From the NCBI RefSeq assembly GCF_964355755.1, contig NC_092680.1:13681001-13741000 (forward strand): 60,000 bases of DNA, given 5' to 3'. The position numbers were made by a program, and so were the translations under genes. Position 1 is the stretch's first letter. Every line of letters starts with the position of its first letter. Below the pieces are notes generated by a model. It was not told the origin of the DNA and ran no database searches. It worked only from the letters and a program-made list of their open reading frames with translations. Of this stretch, positions 1 to 10,610 are shown piece after piece. Source of the stretch: Antedon mediterranea. Lineage: Eukaryota > Echinodermata > Crinoidea > Comatulida > Antedonidae.

Positions 1-822
1 GTTACTGACTGCTTATTTTTAATATACATCCTTGTCTAATAAGTTGTGCATTATTTAATAATGCGGGTAGGGTGCATACTTTATTTTACTGTTAACATGA
101 TATCTAAGAAAAATAGTACTCTATGAGAATACCACCCAACAAAAAATCAGCTTTGGAAAAGGCAGTTTTGACGACCTAAAGAGCCAAAAATGGTAGTCAT
201 ACACACATTTCCCTGTAAATGATAAATAAAAGGTTGAGAACATTTTGCCATTTTCTTTACTAAAATGGATATCATAATTATAATGCTTTCTCTAGCTTGA
301 CAGTTGTCATTGGTGAAAACCATAGAAATATTATAATATCTATATGGTGAAACGTTGGCTGTAATTTACAACTAGTGCGTTCAAACCATAACAATAACTA
401 AACTATACGTCCCCTATAACATACGATTTCATTCGACATTTGTTTTTTATTTTTGTGTCTTAGTTCTGAGTGTGATTAGGCTAATTGCACCAAAACCTTG
501 TGAATGCGAGTTTGGTGTATATCCAGCTTTTCACAGTTCAAATCCCCTCAAAGTCCTGCTGAGGAATTTTTTTCTTTACTTAGGTACTTAGGTAAAACAA
601 CGGTGGTCAAACTATGGTAAAATTACTTTTAAGATTTATTTAATATAATTTATTGTAACGCTCACAAAATCGAAACGCCCACAAAATCGAAACGCCCAGT
701 CGTTTCATTTGTTCGAAAAAGCACTGAAAAGTCGGAAGAGTCCACTTTAGGCTACATTGTTACAGATACAGTTCCGGTCTCATTGAATTTATTTGTAGCA
801 TATCTTTCTTGTCGTCAGCATT
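1..822. other. Non-coding stretch upstream of the transposase-like gene
   Basis: No convincing coding sequence or known element was recognised. The segment is AT-rich with scattered stops. Its only internal structure of note is a weak tRNA-like block around 470-560, listed separately. A promoter or 5' non-coding exon for the downstream gene may lie here, but no TATA box or Inr could be assigned with confidence. Confidence 0.4.
470..560 (+). repeat. Possible tRNA-derived SINE head
   Basis: A pol III box B-like string, GTTCAAATCCC, lies at 536-546. About 60 bases upstream is a G/T-rich stretch that loosely resembles box A. The folds expected of a functional tRNA (7-bp acceptor stem, anticodon arm) were not found. 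A decayed tRNA-derived SINE head is therefore more likely than a tRNA gene, and a chance match is possible. Confidence 0.22.
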
Positions 823-2817
823 ATGTTAAATACAAGCAATCACAAACCTTCAAGACTATTGACAAATTTGTTAATTGACACTTCGAGTGAAAACGAAAAC
901 CGGCCTCCCGTAAAACGAGCAATTGTAGACAAATTCCCGCAAATTATTGAAATAGCTAAAAACTTTATTGAAAGAAGTGGATTTGAAGCACATCGACGTC
1001 GCCAAAGCACCACCGGACACTGTGGAACTGGTCTGAAAGCGGTTCGGGACCATCTTCTTCACGAAGTACCAGGTTTGGCTGAGCAGCATCCCAATTTTAG
1101 TAAGTACAACATTTGATAAATTATTATTTATATGGATATCCAAGTATATTAAATATATAATTAAACTAGGCCTATGAATCCGGGACGGGGACCCGGATGG
1201 GTAAATCGACATAGCGTCGACTTTTGTAATTTACCTAGTATAATCATAAAGAATTTTCCATGGTATAATGTGATCATGCAAAACAATGACAACTTTATTA
1301 ATTTTCTTTCTGTAGGTATTCATACTGTGCACCGCATGCTACAGGCCCCTCATCAAGGTCGTAACAGTTCAGCAAGGTACAAAGGTTTCATCGATGCTAA
1401 AGTTCCGAAAAAAGATAATGGAAGGATGAAAGAAAATGACAATGCTCATTTTTACAATGCGAGGGTGAAGTATTGCCTTCAATTAAGTGCAGCATTTCCG
1501 GATGTGTGTAGTGTATATTCTGTTGACAACAAAAACAAAGTGAAGATAGGTAAGATCAATCATATACAATTAAGAATTTTCAAATGTAACATCCACAGAA
1601 TATTAACGGCCATACAAAATTGGGTGAGAATGTTAGGTGGATTCTGAAATAAATATTATAAATTATTATTTATTGTTTTTATTTTTAAAGGAAAAGATGT
1701 CCCAGCTGTTGATCGAAGGACAAAAATAAGAAGAATATTTCCAACCATTGACAGGCCGGTGCTTTTAGATCACGACTTCCCAAGTCATTCAGGCTACCTA
1801 ATTACACCATGTGGATATATGAAATTGACACTACCTAACCCCCCTGAAAAATCGATTGATTCGCTAGGTCGGCTAGAATACAAACTACATAGGAATGGCC
1901 CCGTTACCATCATTAACAGGGGACCCATGACAAAATGCACCGTAGCCTCCCATATCAACGACCTGCTGCCAATAGTGAAAGAGGAAGTCCGTACAGGAAA
2001 ATCAATTTTAACTATAATTGCAGATGGCGGGTGCGACTTTAATTCCGGTCATCATACAAATTTACTATATTATGCTAGACTGTTTAGAGATACTGGCTTA
2101 GATGCTCTGATTGTGACAGCGTATGCTCCAGGACAATCGGCTCTAAATCCGATCGAACATGCCTGGGCTCCTTGTACATTAGCGTTAACGTCTGTTATGT
2201 TCACGGATCGACTTGAATGCGAAGACAGACCGCCATGGCAGCAAGGTTTAAACGAAGAAGAAATGCGTCTGAAAGAATGTAAAGTATTTGACAACGCACT
2301 AAAAAACTTAGAACAATACTGGAAAAGTGTACATTTTAGCGGCGTTCCGATTAGTGTAAGCCACTTATTGTCTTCGTCAAAAGAAACGCCTTATGATGAC
2401 TACAGTCAAGTGCACGCTGTTATGGCGTCTAACAGCGGGAAAACGTTCAGACAAAGCAATCTTGTAGACGAGTCCCAGTTTATGCTTCAACATATTGATA
2501 AAAGGAAAGGTTTTTTAGTTTTTTCTAAATGTAGAGACCCTAACTGTACACATTGCAGCCGCAATCCTATAATTGCCCACGATGTAATGAATGCCTGTTT
2601 TAATAGGGATGGATTTCCTTCACCCATGCAAAGCGAGAAAGAAGGACACTTCCTCACCATTCATGAGGTATTAAAGTTAAATTCATGGGATACTCTCGAT
2701 CAGCTGATGCCACCTGCTGGTGGAAGATGTGCCATTTGTCCCGCATATGGATTCAACAGCAACGCAGAGATAACTTCTCACAGGAGAAAGTACCATCCAA
2801 GGCAGCAGGTCCTTTAG
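823..2817 (+). CDS. DDE-transposase-like protein with C-terminal zinc finger, three exons
   Basis: Exons are 823-1099, 1316-1549 and 1691-2817. All introns are GT-AG with phase 1, and the join gives 545 residues and a stop. Three acidic positions fit a DDE catalytic triad: D163 in a V-D-N-K context, D282 in I-I-A-D-G-G, and E326 in N-P-I-E-H-A-W, the usual second-D to E layout of IS630/Tc1-like and related RNase H-fold transposases. Two cysteine-rich segments follow: C-x4-C-x2-C near 460, and a C2H2 finger (C-x2-C...H-x4-H) at about 520-543. The frame is undamaged. No flanking terminal inverted repeats were identified, so it could be a young element, an immobile copy or a domesticated host gene. 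The start ATG is the first in the open first exon; an earlier exon cannot be excluded. The family was recognised from motifs only. Confidence 0.72.
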
Positions 2818-3036
2818 TTGCTATGTTTAAAACTACTTGTAATTTATATATGTTGGCCTATTTCAGCCTTTGTACACTGAAATATATCTGTATTTTATTG
2901 TATTTTTATATATCTAGTTTTTTATGAATTTTTTACATACTGTATATTTTTATATAACGTTTTAAACTTTTTTAAACGTTTTTTTATGCTGTTTGTTGCC
3001 TTTAGGAAGACAAATTTTAAAATATTATTTTTGGAC

Positions 3037-3042
3037 AATAAA
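3037..3042 (+). promoter_or_regulatory. Candidate polyadenylation signal for the transposase-like gene
   Basis: A canonical AATAAA lies 220 bases after the stop codon, in an AT-rich 3' region. It is the best-placed signal, but AATAAA is common in DNA of this composition. Confidence 0.4.
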
Positions 3043-3049
3043 GTAATCT

Positions 3050-4880
3050 TGATTATCAATACTGTATACATATCGTAGTATAACTGCAATGATCTATTGA
3101 TGTGTGAATCAGAATTAAAGATTTCCATTTTATGAATTTATTGTACTGTCTTGCTTGTATACTTTTGTATTATGGTATTTATTTATTTTTTGCTTTCAGG
3201 GAATGTACGGCTATTATTATTTGAAGTTCAAACAAATAATAATTTCCAAATTCTTAACAATAACGTGGTTTGTTCGCGTACCATAGTATTTAATAATTAG
3301 CATAATATCAATACATTTATTGGACAATGGACGAACAGTAAAACAATACAGAATGAATAAAAATCATACGGTACAATTTCTGTGACTTAATATACTATGG
3401 ACTTAAAACAATGTATTAAACGCCCAATTGAATTTCGCTGTTAGTTTGAAAATTAATGGAAAACGATACACGAGTGCACTGAATATCGTGCTAAATATAG
3501 ATATATTTGTACTGTAATTTCTATTGAAAAAGATAGATTAATTTACAAATTGTTTTAACAACGGTAATTTTTCAAAAAGAACAGAACAGATTTGCTTATA
3601 TTATTGTGGAGGAACCTGTACCATAGTATACTATATATTTCCAATTCACCATAATGCCTAAAAGGGGAGGTGGTTTTATAGCTGTCACTGCTTGCTGCTT
3701 CTTTGGTACTTGACAAATCACACCTCAATATGCAATTAACTGACCAGATCTTCTCTCTCTAGTATGTAAAAGCGTGGGATAGAAATTCTAATTATTAACC
3801 TTTTGTATTATAATCCTTTTGTATTTCGACACTGTTTATATGAAGCTATTTGACACAGCTGTTAAATTGTTAATTTCAGAAGCCATTGAATTTGCCCTTT
3901 GCGTTGGCTTATTATTTTTCGTTTATTTTATTATTATCCTTATTCTATATTTTATTTTAATAAATGCAGTTTACTTGTTAGGCCCTCGTTACGACTGCTC
4001 AGTACCAGATTGCCTGATTTTGAAAATTGTCTTCTGTTTAAAATATTGATGATAATAAAAAAAAGTGGTCCAGAATTGGGATCCCATAATACTATTGAAT
4101 GCTCATTGACCCATATCTGTATGTGGTTTCAATGTGTTAAAGATCTGGAATAAGTTCGTTTTAGTAATCATGCTACTAATATAGACTACATAAACCCCCT
4201 TGGCGGAGGTAATAAACACACATTAAAAGAATACATTTTGACGACTTTTCTACTACTACAATGACGAACACAGGTATTAGTCAAATATGTAACCTGTTTA
4301 AATTACTCCCACACAAATTCACAATAGTTGTGATCTTATTCAAGTTGTTCACACTATTATACTTTCTTACACTGACGGTGTAAAATATAGTTACTTATAG
4401 TTAATTAATTTGCTTTATTTTCAATTCATTATGTTCTTAAAAATGAGTTTTAAATCACATATCGAAGACTGTGGCTGCTGATAATTTTGAATTTTTAGTA
4501 TTGCAATATCTCTTGTGGGGAAGCGTGAGGTACCTATATTTAAATTAACAATTTTAATATTAATTTTTGTATTTGTTATACTGTTTTGTGAACACCTTGC
4601 AAATTGTTATTTTCAAATCCCATTATTTGTGCATTTGTGTTGGCTTTTAGTCGTAGATAATTTGGCTGTTTATTTTAATATACAGCATTGTTTTAGTTTT
4701 CATTACGTAATATACCACGCCTTCACTGTTTACCTGAAGCCTGAGAAAGTTTGATTTGAGCATCTTTGGAATGCGTCCCTGTGCAGTCCAGTAAACAATA
4801 GTGTCAATAAATGCACAGTCGAGGCATCCATAACTATCACTTCATCATAATTATTTCTACAAGTAACATCGAATTTTAAA
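3050..4880. other. Intergenic stretch between the transposase-like and BEN genes
   Basis: About 1.8 kb of AT-rich DNA in which I see no gene. The decamer ACCATAGTAT occurs at about 3281 and 3619, and a related inverted copy lies near 3398. These may be remnants of a small repeat. Short open stretches at 3819-4153 and 4515-4754 have transmembrane-like composition typical of random AT-rich frames and are not supported as genes. Confidence 0.4.
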
Positions 4881-7702
4881 ATGTCTCTACGCCGTCAGAA
4901 AACTGTTGTACCAGCACATGCTTTGGTCTATTTTGATTCAGACGAAAGTACAGCAATTGTACTATCTAAGAAGTTGCAGGGAGACAAAGTTCCTAACGGT
5001 GTCGTTAAAATGGTATACAACAAACAACAATTAACGTGCCGCATTGTGGAACTTTCTGACACATCTGATGATTTAGTTCACAAAGACACACTGTTCTGGG
5101 AGAAACGCAAGCGAGAGCTTGGTAAGTAATGTTATATTGTAGTTATTCATTCAAATAGTGAATGAATAATATTTATTTTAACTTCTTAAATACCAGACCT
5201 ACTGTTGTACTTGCTGTCGAATGTTATCGTGAACATACGAGTTGACGTATTACAGACATTATCCACGCATTGTACGTTCTCGAGGCTGGTCGATTATTTA
5301 ACATATTTTTACGCCAAAATTGAGAAAAATGCGCACTAAAAAAATGTATATTTTGCATATTACACTTTATTATAATTATATTTAAAATATTTAATCGTAC
5401 CTCAATATTAGCCTATATAACATGTATTTTGTAATGGCACAAGCCATATTTGTAACAGTAGGCCTATTGTCTTTTCTGAAATCATAATAAAATTAAATTA
5501 TAGGCGCAATCAAATTTTAAGCCTAATGATTTAATATATTTATGACTGTACTTTCTTTTATTAAATTATAGACTTAAACCTAATATCCTTTATATTTTGT
5601 CATTCCTGTATAACTGATTAATCATTTTATATCGACAGATGATGACTCTGAAGTTACTGTTGACTCCCCTAACAAAAAATCAAGGAAGAATGACCCCAGG
5701 AAAGATGTCAACACAGAAAATGAGAGACCAAAGAAAGACCAAACGGAAAATGAGAAACCCAAGAATGACCAAACGGAAAATGACCAAACAGAAACGGAGA
5801 AACCCAAGAATGACCAAACGGAAAAAGAAAACCCCAAGAATGACCAAACGGAAAATGACCAAACAGAAACGGAGAAACCCAGGAATGACCAAAGGGAAAA
5901 GGAGAAATCCAAGAGTGACCAAACGGAAAAGGAGAAACCAAATAATGACCAAACAGAAAAGGAGAAACCCAAGAATGACCAAACAGAAAAGGAAAACCAA
6001 AAGAATAACCAAACGGACAAGGAGAAACCAAATAATGACCAAACGGACAAAGAGAAACCAAATAATGAGCAAACGGAAAATGAACAACCGATCCCGAATT
6101 TTGACATCCAACCCCAGTCACCCAACGCCGTAATCGTGACGGAATTCGAGAGTCCATCGGAAAGCGGTAAGTCCTGCAATTTGTTTTGTTTAAAAAAAGT
6201 AAATAACAACATAAAATCACAGTAATAAGTAACATCATGAATAGTAATTTACATTAACGATTCAAATATTACATACACACAAAATTGGAGAAGCAAAATA
6301 ATGAAACAAAACGTGTATATTCTAGATTAGATTAATACCTAAAAATACAGACACCAACGACGGCATTTTAATAACGGTGTGTAACGTTTAATAACAGCAT
6401 ATAAATATATTATGAAACCCTCGAATTTATTTACTAGACAAGTAATTGGCAGGGCTCCAATGGTATGAACTACCCTGGGTAAATAAATGAAATAAATAAA
6501 TAAACCATTATGTTGTTCCCAAACTAGGTGTTGTGTATAACAATTATCATTGACATTTTTTTAATTATAGACATTGAGCTTGATATCGATTCCGACCTTC
6601 TTGTCGAAGTCCTTGCTGGTCCTCTATTGAGCAGCACAGTCTTAAGTAGTAAGTATATATCACTTTGAATAATAGTTGTTTTGATATTAGTATTTGCCTT
6701 TGGATTTATGTACTATTCTAATGTTTGCATCAAATGCTTTTGTGGGTACTTTAAAACAAAGAAATCTATCTATATCTTTAGTACTGTATAACTACTTTAG
6801 CTCTTAAATACGTACCTCATTCTTTGACAAATAACAGGACTCAATTTTGACATTTCCTTAGTTTTAATTCGCTGGTTTATTGTGTGTCTTAATTAAGATC
6901 CCTTAACTGTTACCTATTTCATTGAATTTATTTATTTTGTATTATCTTCCCAACTTTAACTTAAATGGTTTTTTTTTCTTTTAATTTGTAAAAATCGGTG
7001 TTTTGACCCATTTTAAACTATACACAGTGAATGTAAATTAATATTAACTTGGCACCGCATTGGCCTGTTATATTTTTGATATTATAAAAACGTTGGGCAT
7101 CCTATACGATTATATTAAATGAATGTTATACATTTCTTCTTTCAGATCAAACTGGATGTACGGCATGCGCTTGCGCAAAGTGCATGAAGGTCCCAAACAT
7201 GCTGGAAACAATTATAACAAATCAAACAATTATTATGCAGCAGCTAACCACCCGGTTAGGTTATACTCAACAAGTGCTGCAGCAAGTAGCAGCTCCGCCG
7301 ACCAATGCCTTACTTGGTGAAACAAATGGTAGAGCTGACAGTAATGGCATTGTTCATATAGGGGGGCTGGTGCCCGTAGCCGAGGAAAAGTACAAAGCCG
7401 CAGTTGGCGTTGGCAAAAATAAGTCAGCAACAAAAATGACTAGAAGACTGCTGGACATAATGTTCACACAGGAGGAGCTAGCAGTATCTAATTTGTACGG
7501 CTCTAAGAAAATAGAGAATGGCAAACTTGTCACAAGGCCAGCACTAGAAGCGCCACGTTCGCGGGCACTTTTCAGACAAATTGAACAGGAATTTCCAGGT
7601 GCCACCTCAAACAATTATTTAGCTTTAAAAGAGGCTGTCAATAGTAAATGCCGAAGAATTAGAGAAATACTTAAGGGTAGTGAAAATGTAACACCAAAAT
7701 AG
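4881..7702 (+). CDS. BEN-domain-containing protein, four exons
   Basis: Exons are 4881-5121, 5639-6166, 6571-6648 and 7146-7702, all GT-AG with phase 1, giving 467 residues. The N-terminal ~80 residues look folded. Residues ~85-245 form a highly charged, low-complexity block of ~10-residue units built around K-P-K-N-D-Q-T-E-K-E, encoded by a ~30-bp minisatellite in exon 2. A cysteine cluster (C-T-A-C-A-C-A-K-C) sits at about 287-295. Residues ~376-455 match a BEN domain: R-R-L-L-D-I-M-F-T, then N-L-Y-G, R-P-A-L, then A-L-K-E-A-V-N-S-K-C-R-R. BEN domains bind DNA and occur in chromatin repressors and in proteins linked to viruses and transposons. The gene follows the transposase-like gene on the same strand with the same intron phase, so shared mobile origin is possible but unproven. 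The repeat block is likely length-variable. Confidence 0.8.
6445..6512 (+). repeat. SINE-like 3' tail in BEN gene intron 2
   Basis: A segment ending in CTACCCTGGGTAAATAAATG followed by (AAATAAATA)n resembles the 3' end of a tRNA-derived SINE. A diverged relative, with ACCACCCTCGGTAAAGATT and an A-rich tail, lies at about 8930. Only the tails can be compared, so the family assignment is weak. Confidence 0.35.
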
Positions 7703-7723
7703 TTGGTTGGTTTTGTTTTGTAA

Positions 7724-7729
7724 AATAAA
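7724..7729 (+). promoter_or_regulatory. Candidate polyadenylation signal for the BEN gene
   Basis: AATAAA lies 22 bases downstream of the BEN stop codon at 7700-7702. This spacing is short but workable for a compact 3' UTR. Confidence 0.5.
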
Positions 7730-7781
7730 ATATTTTAATTATTATTTGTTCGTATATTGTCATTTATGTTTACTAGGTCTA

Positions 7782-7944
7782 AAGCTCTATCTACACTATC
7801 AAACTTTATGTGACAAAAAAATGTGATGTGCCCATATATGGTAGTGATATGCACAAATATGGTAGTGATGTGATGTCAACGTGTCCATATATGGGCACAT
7901 CACATTTTTTTGTCACATAAAGTTTGATAGTGTAGACGGAGCTT
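7782..7944. mobile_element. 163-bp palindromic MITE with TA target duplication
   Basis: The two ends are near-perfect inverted repeats of about 60 bp beginning AAGCTC and containing TCTACACTATCAAACTTTAT. The element is flanked on both sides by TA (7780-7781 and 7945-7946). A short asymmetric centre carries direct repeats of GGTAGTGAT. The TA duplication suggests a Tc1/mariner-type transposase, but none is present here. A single terminus of the same family lies at 10569-10603. Confidence 0.8.
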
Positions 7945-8869
7945 TAATAATATGTTAATGTCTAAAAAATTAACAACGTGAACATAAGATCATAGAACTA
8001 TTTCAATTTGTGCGTTATTACATTTACTGTGAATTCATTTTTATTTCAACAATATTTTTTATGATTTTTTTCTGGTCCCAATACTATCTTTTTTAAATAA
8101 TTCAGCGAACTGATTCAATTCTCATACAGAATAATATCAATGCCATTAGAAAATACAAACAATATCTTCAAATTAAACAAAGAAACGGATATCTCCGATC
8201 GCTGACAAATAATGATATTATTACAATTATTTGTTTATGTGTACCCAACAATCCGGGCGTTTTCCAAAAATCGCAGAAAAGCATCTATTTTAGGGAGGCT
8301 TTTACAATGTAACTCTGTTATTATTTATTATTTAAATTGTTATGGCTGTTTCGGCATTGTTATTAATTAGTTAGTTGTTTTAAATTCATAATCATAAGAA
8401 ACACCGTCGGCATTGATGTAAAATGATCTCAAAATCGTTTTTTTAGTGAACTGCTAGTGTTAAAAGATAGGGGAAATTGTCAAAAGCTGGCGACCTGGTA
8501 CTCAGCAGTCCAAACACAAGAGAATTACTTGTCCAAAAAACTTCATTTTTGTTCGAGGGACAAGAGTTATAATTTGTGATTTGTAATTTTAAAATTTAAT
8601 TTGATTTAATGTATAGGAATTTTGATACGAGTAAATTCACCCGCTTGTTGTTTGTGAAGTTTTGACAGGCGTTTATTAAACTATAGGGAACATCTATCTA
8701 TCCCCTTCGGCTTATTTGTTACAATTTAAAAACTCACAACTCAGTAAAGTGGTACAGTCCTACTGTACATGGTTAATTACGTACCACTGTCTTTAGGCAG
8801 ATGATTAAGAACATTAAACGTATTGATAATAAATAAAAGGGGATTGTATTGTGTGCAGGAAAACGGAAG

Positions 8870-8988
8870 CCAACCGAAATAATATAGCGCGGCGGCTATA
8901 CTCGTAACTTGTGAGGGTCCCTAATGATCAGCTTCGGCTGGATGGACCACCCTCGGTAAAGATTGTTGAAATAAAAATAAAAAAATAA
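8870..8988 (+). repeat. SINE-like fragment with A-rich tail
   Basis: A GC-richer block at about 8890-8955 is followed by ACCACCCTCGGTAAAGATT and an AAATAAAAATAAAAAAATAA tail. It resembles the tail at 6445-6512 and is probably a short interspersed element. No box A or box B could be placed confidently. Confidence 0.35.
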
Positions 8989-9289
8989 CCTAGCCTACTA
9001 CTTGTTATTTTCAAAACACATTACACGTCGGCGAGGTCCGATGGCATGCGTGACTAGCGGAACAAACCAAATATTCCTCGCAACAAATATCAAGCTAACA
9101 GACCCTTTTCCATCGGGCGAAATCAGTTTATTACCTCCCATGTTTATGCGTACCATTTCGGGACTTACTATCTCAAGTAGTACGAGAGAAATTCATGACA
9201 TACAGGACATTGAACATTTAATAACGTAGCTTAATAAAAATATGTTGGCTAAACGAAAATAGCGTGTTTCTAGTTTATTTATGTAGGCC

Positions 9290-9710
9290 CAGGGATGTCA
9301 CCACGGTGGTCGGCGATGGACGGCCCCGTCCACCATGCACTCGGAATTTCCGACCACCATTTTCATGACGCCGACCACCACTATATTTACGCATGTAAAT
9401 CGTATAGCCTATTGTTCGTAACTTACTACTACGATACGATGTATTGATATTATAATTATCAACGCGTCGATCGTAGGGTGGTTCGTAGAGGAGTTAAACA
9501 ACATTGTCATCGCCTTTAGAAAACGCATGGACAATGCAAATTAACAATGTACTGTTCACTAATTAAAATCGACGCCGCCTAAAAATCCTACCTAAGGTTT
9601 AGGCCTATAGTAGGAGACGACACATTAGCCTAATTTTGCAGGACGTAATGAAAATGGCCCAAGTATTCTGTAGCTAACCTCACCATGGCGACCACCACTC
9701 ATGACATCCA
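9290..9710. mobile_element. Probable hAT-like non-autonomous element (421 bp)
   Basis: The left end reads CAGGGATGTCACCACGGTGG; the right end is its imperfect inverse, ending in CACTCATGACATCCA. Both ends contain GTGGTCG or CGACCACC. The flanks TGTAGGCC (9282-9289) and TGTAGGAT (9711-9718) agree at six of eight bases, consistent with a decayed 8-bp hAT duplication. There is no coding capacity. Confidence 0.55.
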
Positions 9711-10568
9711 TGTAGGATAGGAGGCCTATACAGTAGGCCTGCAATGAAACGTCTATTTTAGGTACCCCACCTGGGTATAAATCGAGTTAATCGTAAATTT
9801 AAAAACTCGAACTAGATCGTAGGCCTACTCTTTTGCTGTGTAGCGCCTGATGGAAAGTAATTCTACGCATTTTGGTCCCTGGATGGAACATGATATATCA
9901 CGCGTAAACCGCCAATGTTGAACGATTCCCACAAAGGGACACCGCTAGACAAGTGCGTTCCTACAAAAATCTAGGTCGCAATCCGACGAGGGTGGTCGGA
10001 GTCAAACGCAGCAGTGTGTCATTGACGGTTATCAATCACATGTTCTACAGTACACGAAAACTATCGCAACTGGACGAAGTAAGTCGAAGTTGGTCATGTT
10101 GACTGTTGTTACACACAATTGTGCGTGATCAAAAGGTCAAATCAAATGTTAGAAAGCCGACTCAAGGAAGCGAAGCAGCCGTATTCACGTATTTATTATT
10201 TGTTTGCCTTACTACTACGTATATTTGTTGATTAAAGTCAGACAAGTCAAGGGGCCCGTCAGGGCGCCGTGGGTCGCGATCAAGCGAAGTTCCATAACAA
10301 CAACTTGAAATCAGTCAACCACATAATGAGGGGCGGAGCTATTTATGGACGCACTAAAACGGAATAATTGTGAATAATCGGTAGTCCCTTGGACGCAACA
10401 TTTTAGCTGCGTCCAGAAGGATGTCACAATACAATAGATATCGCGACCAGCTGCAGTACAATCCGTCCGATATTTAGTGGAGATGACGCCTTAGCTATTA
10501 TATCTACATAATCAGCCTATCAAACCGTGGCTTTTCACATGAATAAATTCTGTGGGTGCCATTCTCTT
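9711..10568. other. Gene-free stretch downstream of the SNX exons
   Basis: The missing terminal exon(s) of the SNX1/2 gene were sought here by looking for a reverse-complement coding match to the conserved BAR-domain end (a K-Y-W-E-x-F-L-P-E-A-K-type ending). None was seen. The segment is mixed in composition, with a moderately GC-rich patch at 9950-10480 and no recognised repeat. Confidence 0.4.
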
Positions 10569-10603
10569 TTGTCACATAAAGTTTGTTAGTGTAGACAGAG
10601 CTT
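10569..10603. mobile_element. Single terminus of the AAGCTC/TA MITE family at a splice donor
   Basis: TTGTCACATAAAGTTTGTTA continues to GAGCTT and then TA. It matches the right end of the MITE at 7782-7944. Read on the minus strand, the element begins immediately after G-T-A-A-G-T-A, so the MITE starts at about +8 of the intron that follows SNX exon 11. No partner terminus was found nearby, so this is a truncated or rearranged copy. Confidence 0.6.
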
Positions 10604-10610
10604 TACTTAC

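Noticed and set aside
5622-6238. Minus-strand frames opposite BEN exon 2
   Set aside because: They mirror the charged minisatellite in exon 2. The plus-strand exon joins in frame to three others and to a BEN domain.
9002-9229. 75-codon plus-strand frame
   Set aside because: No recognisable motif, no splice partners and no codon pattern distinct from random; it lies between a SINE-like tail and a MITE.
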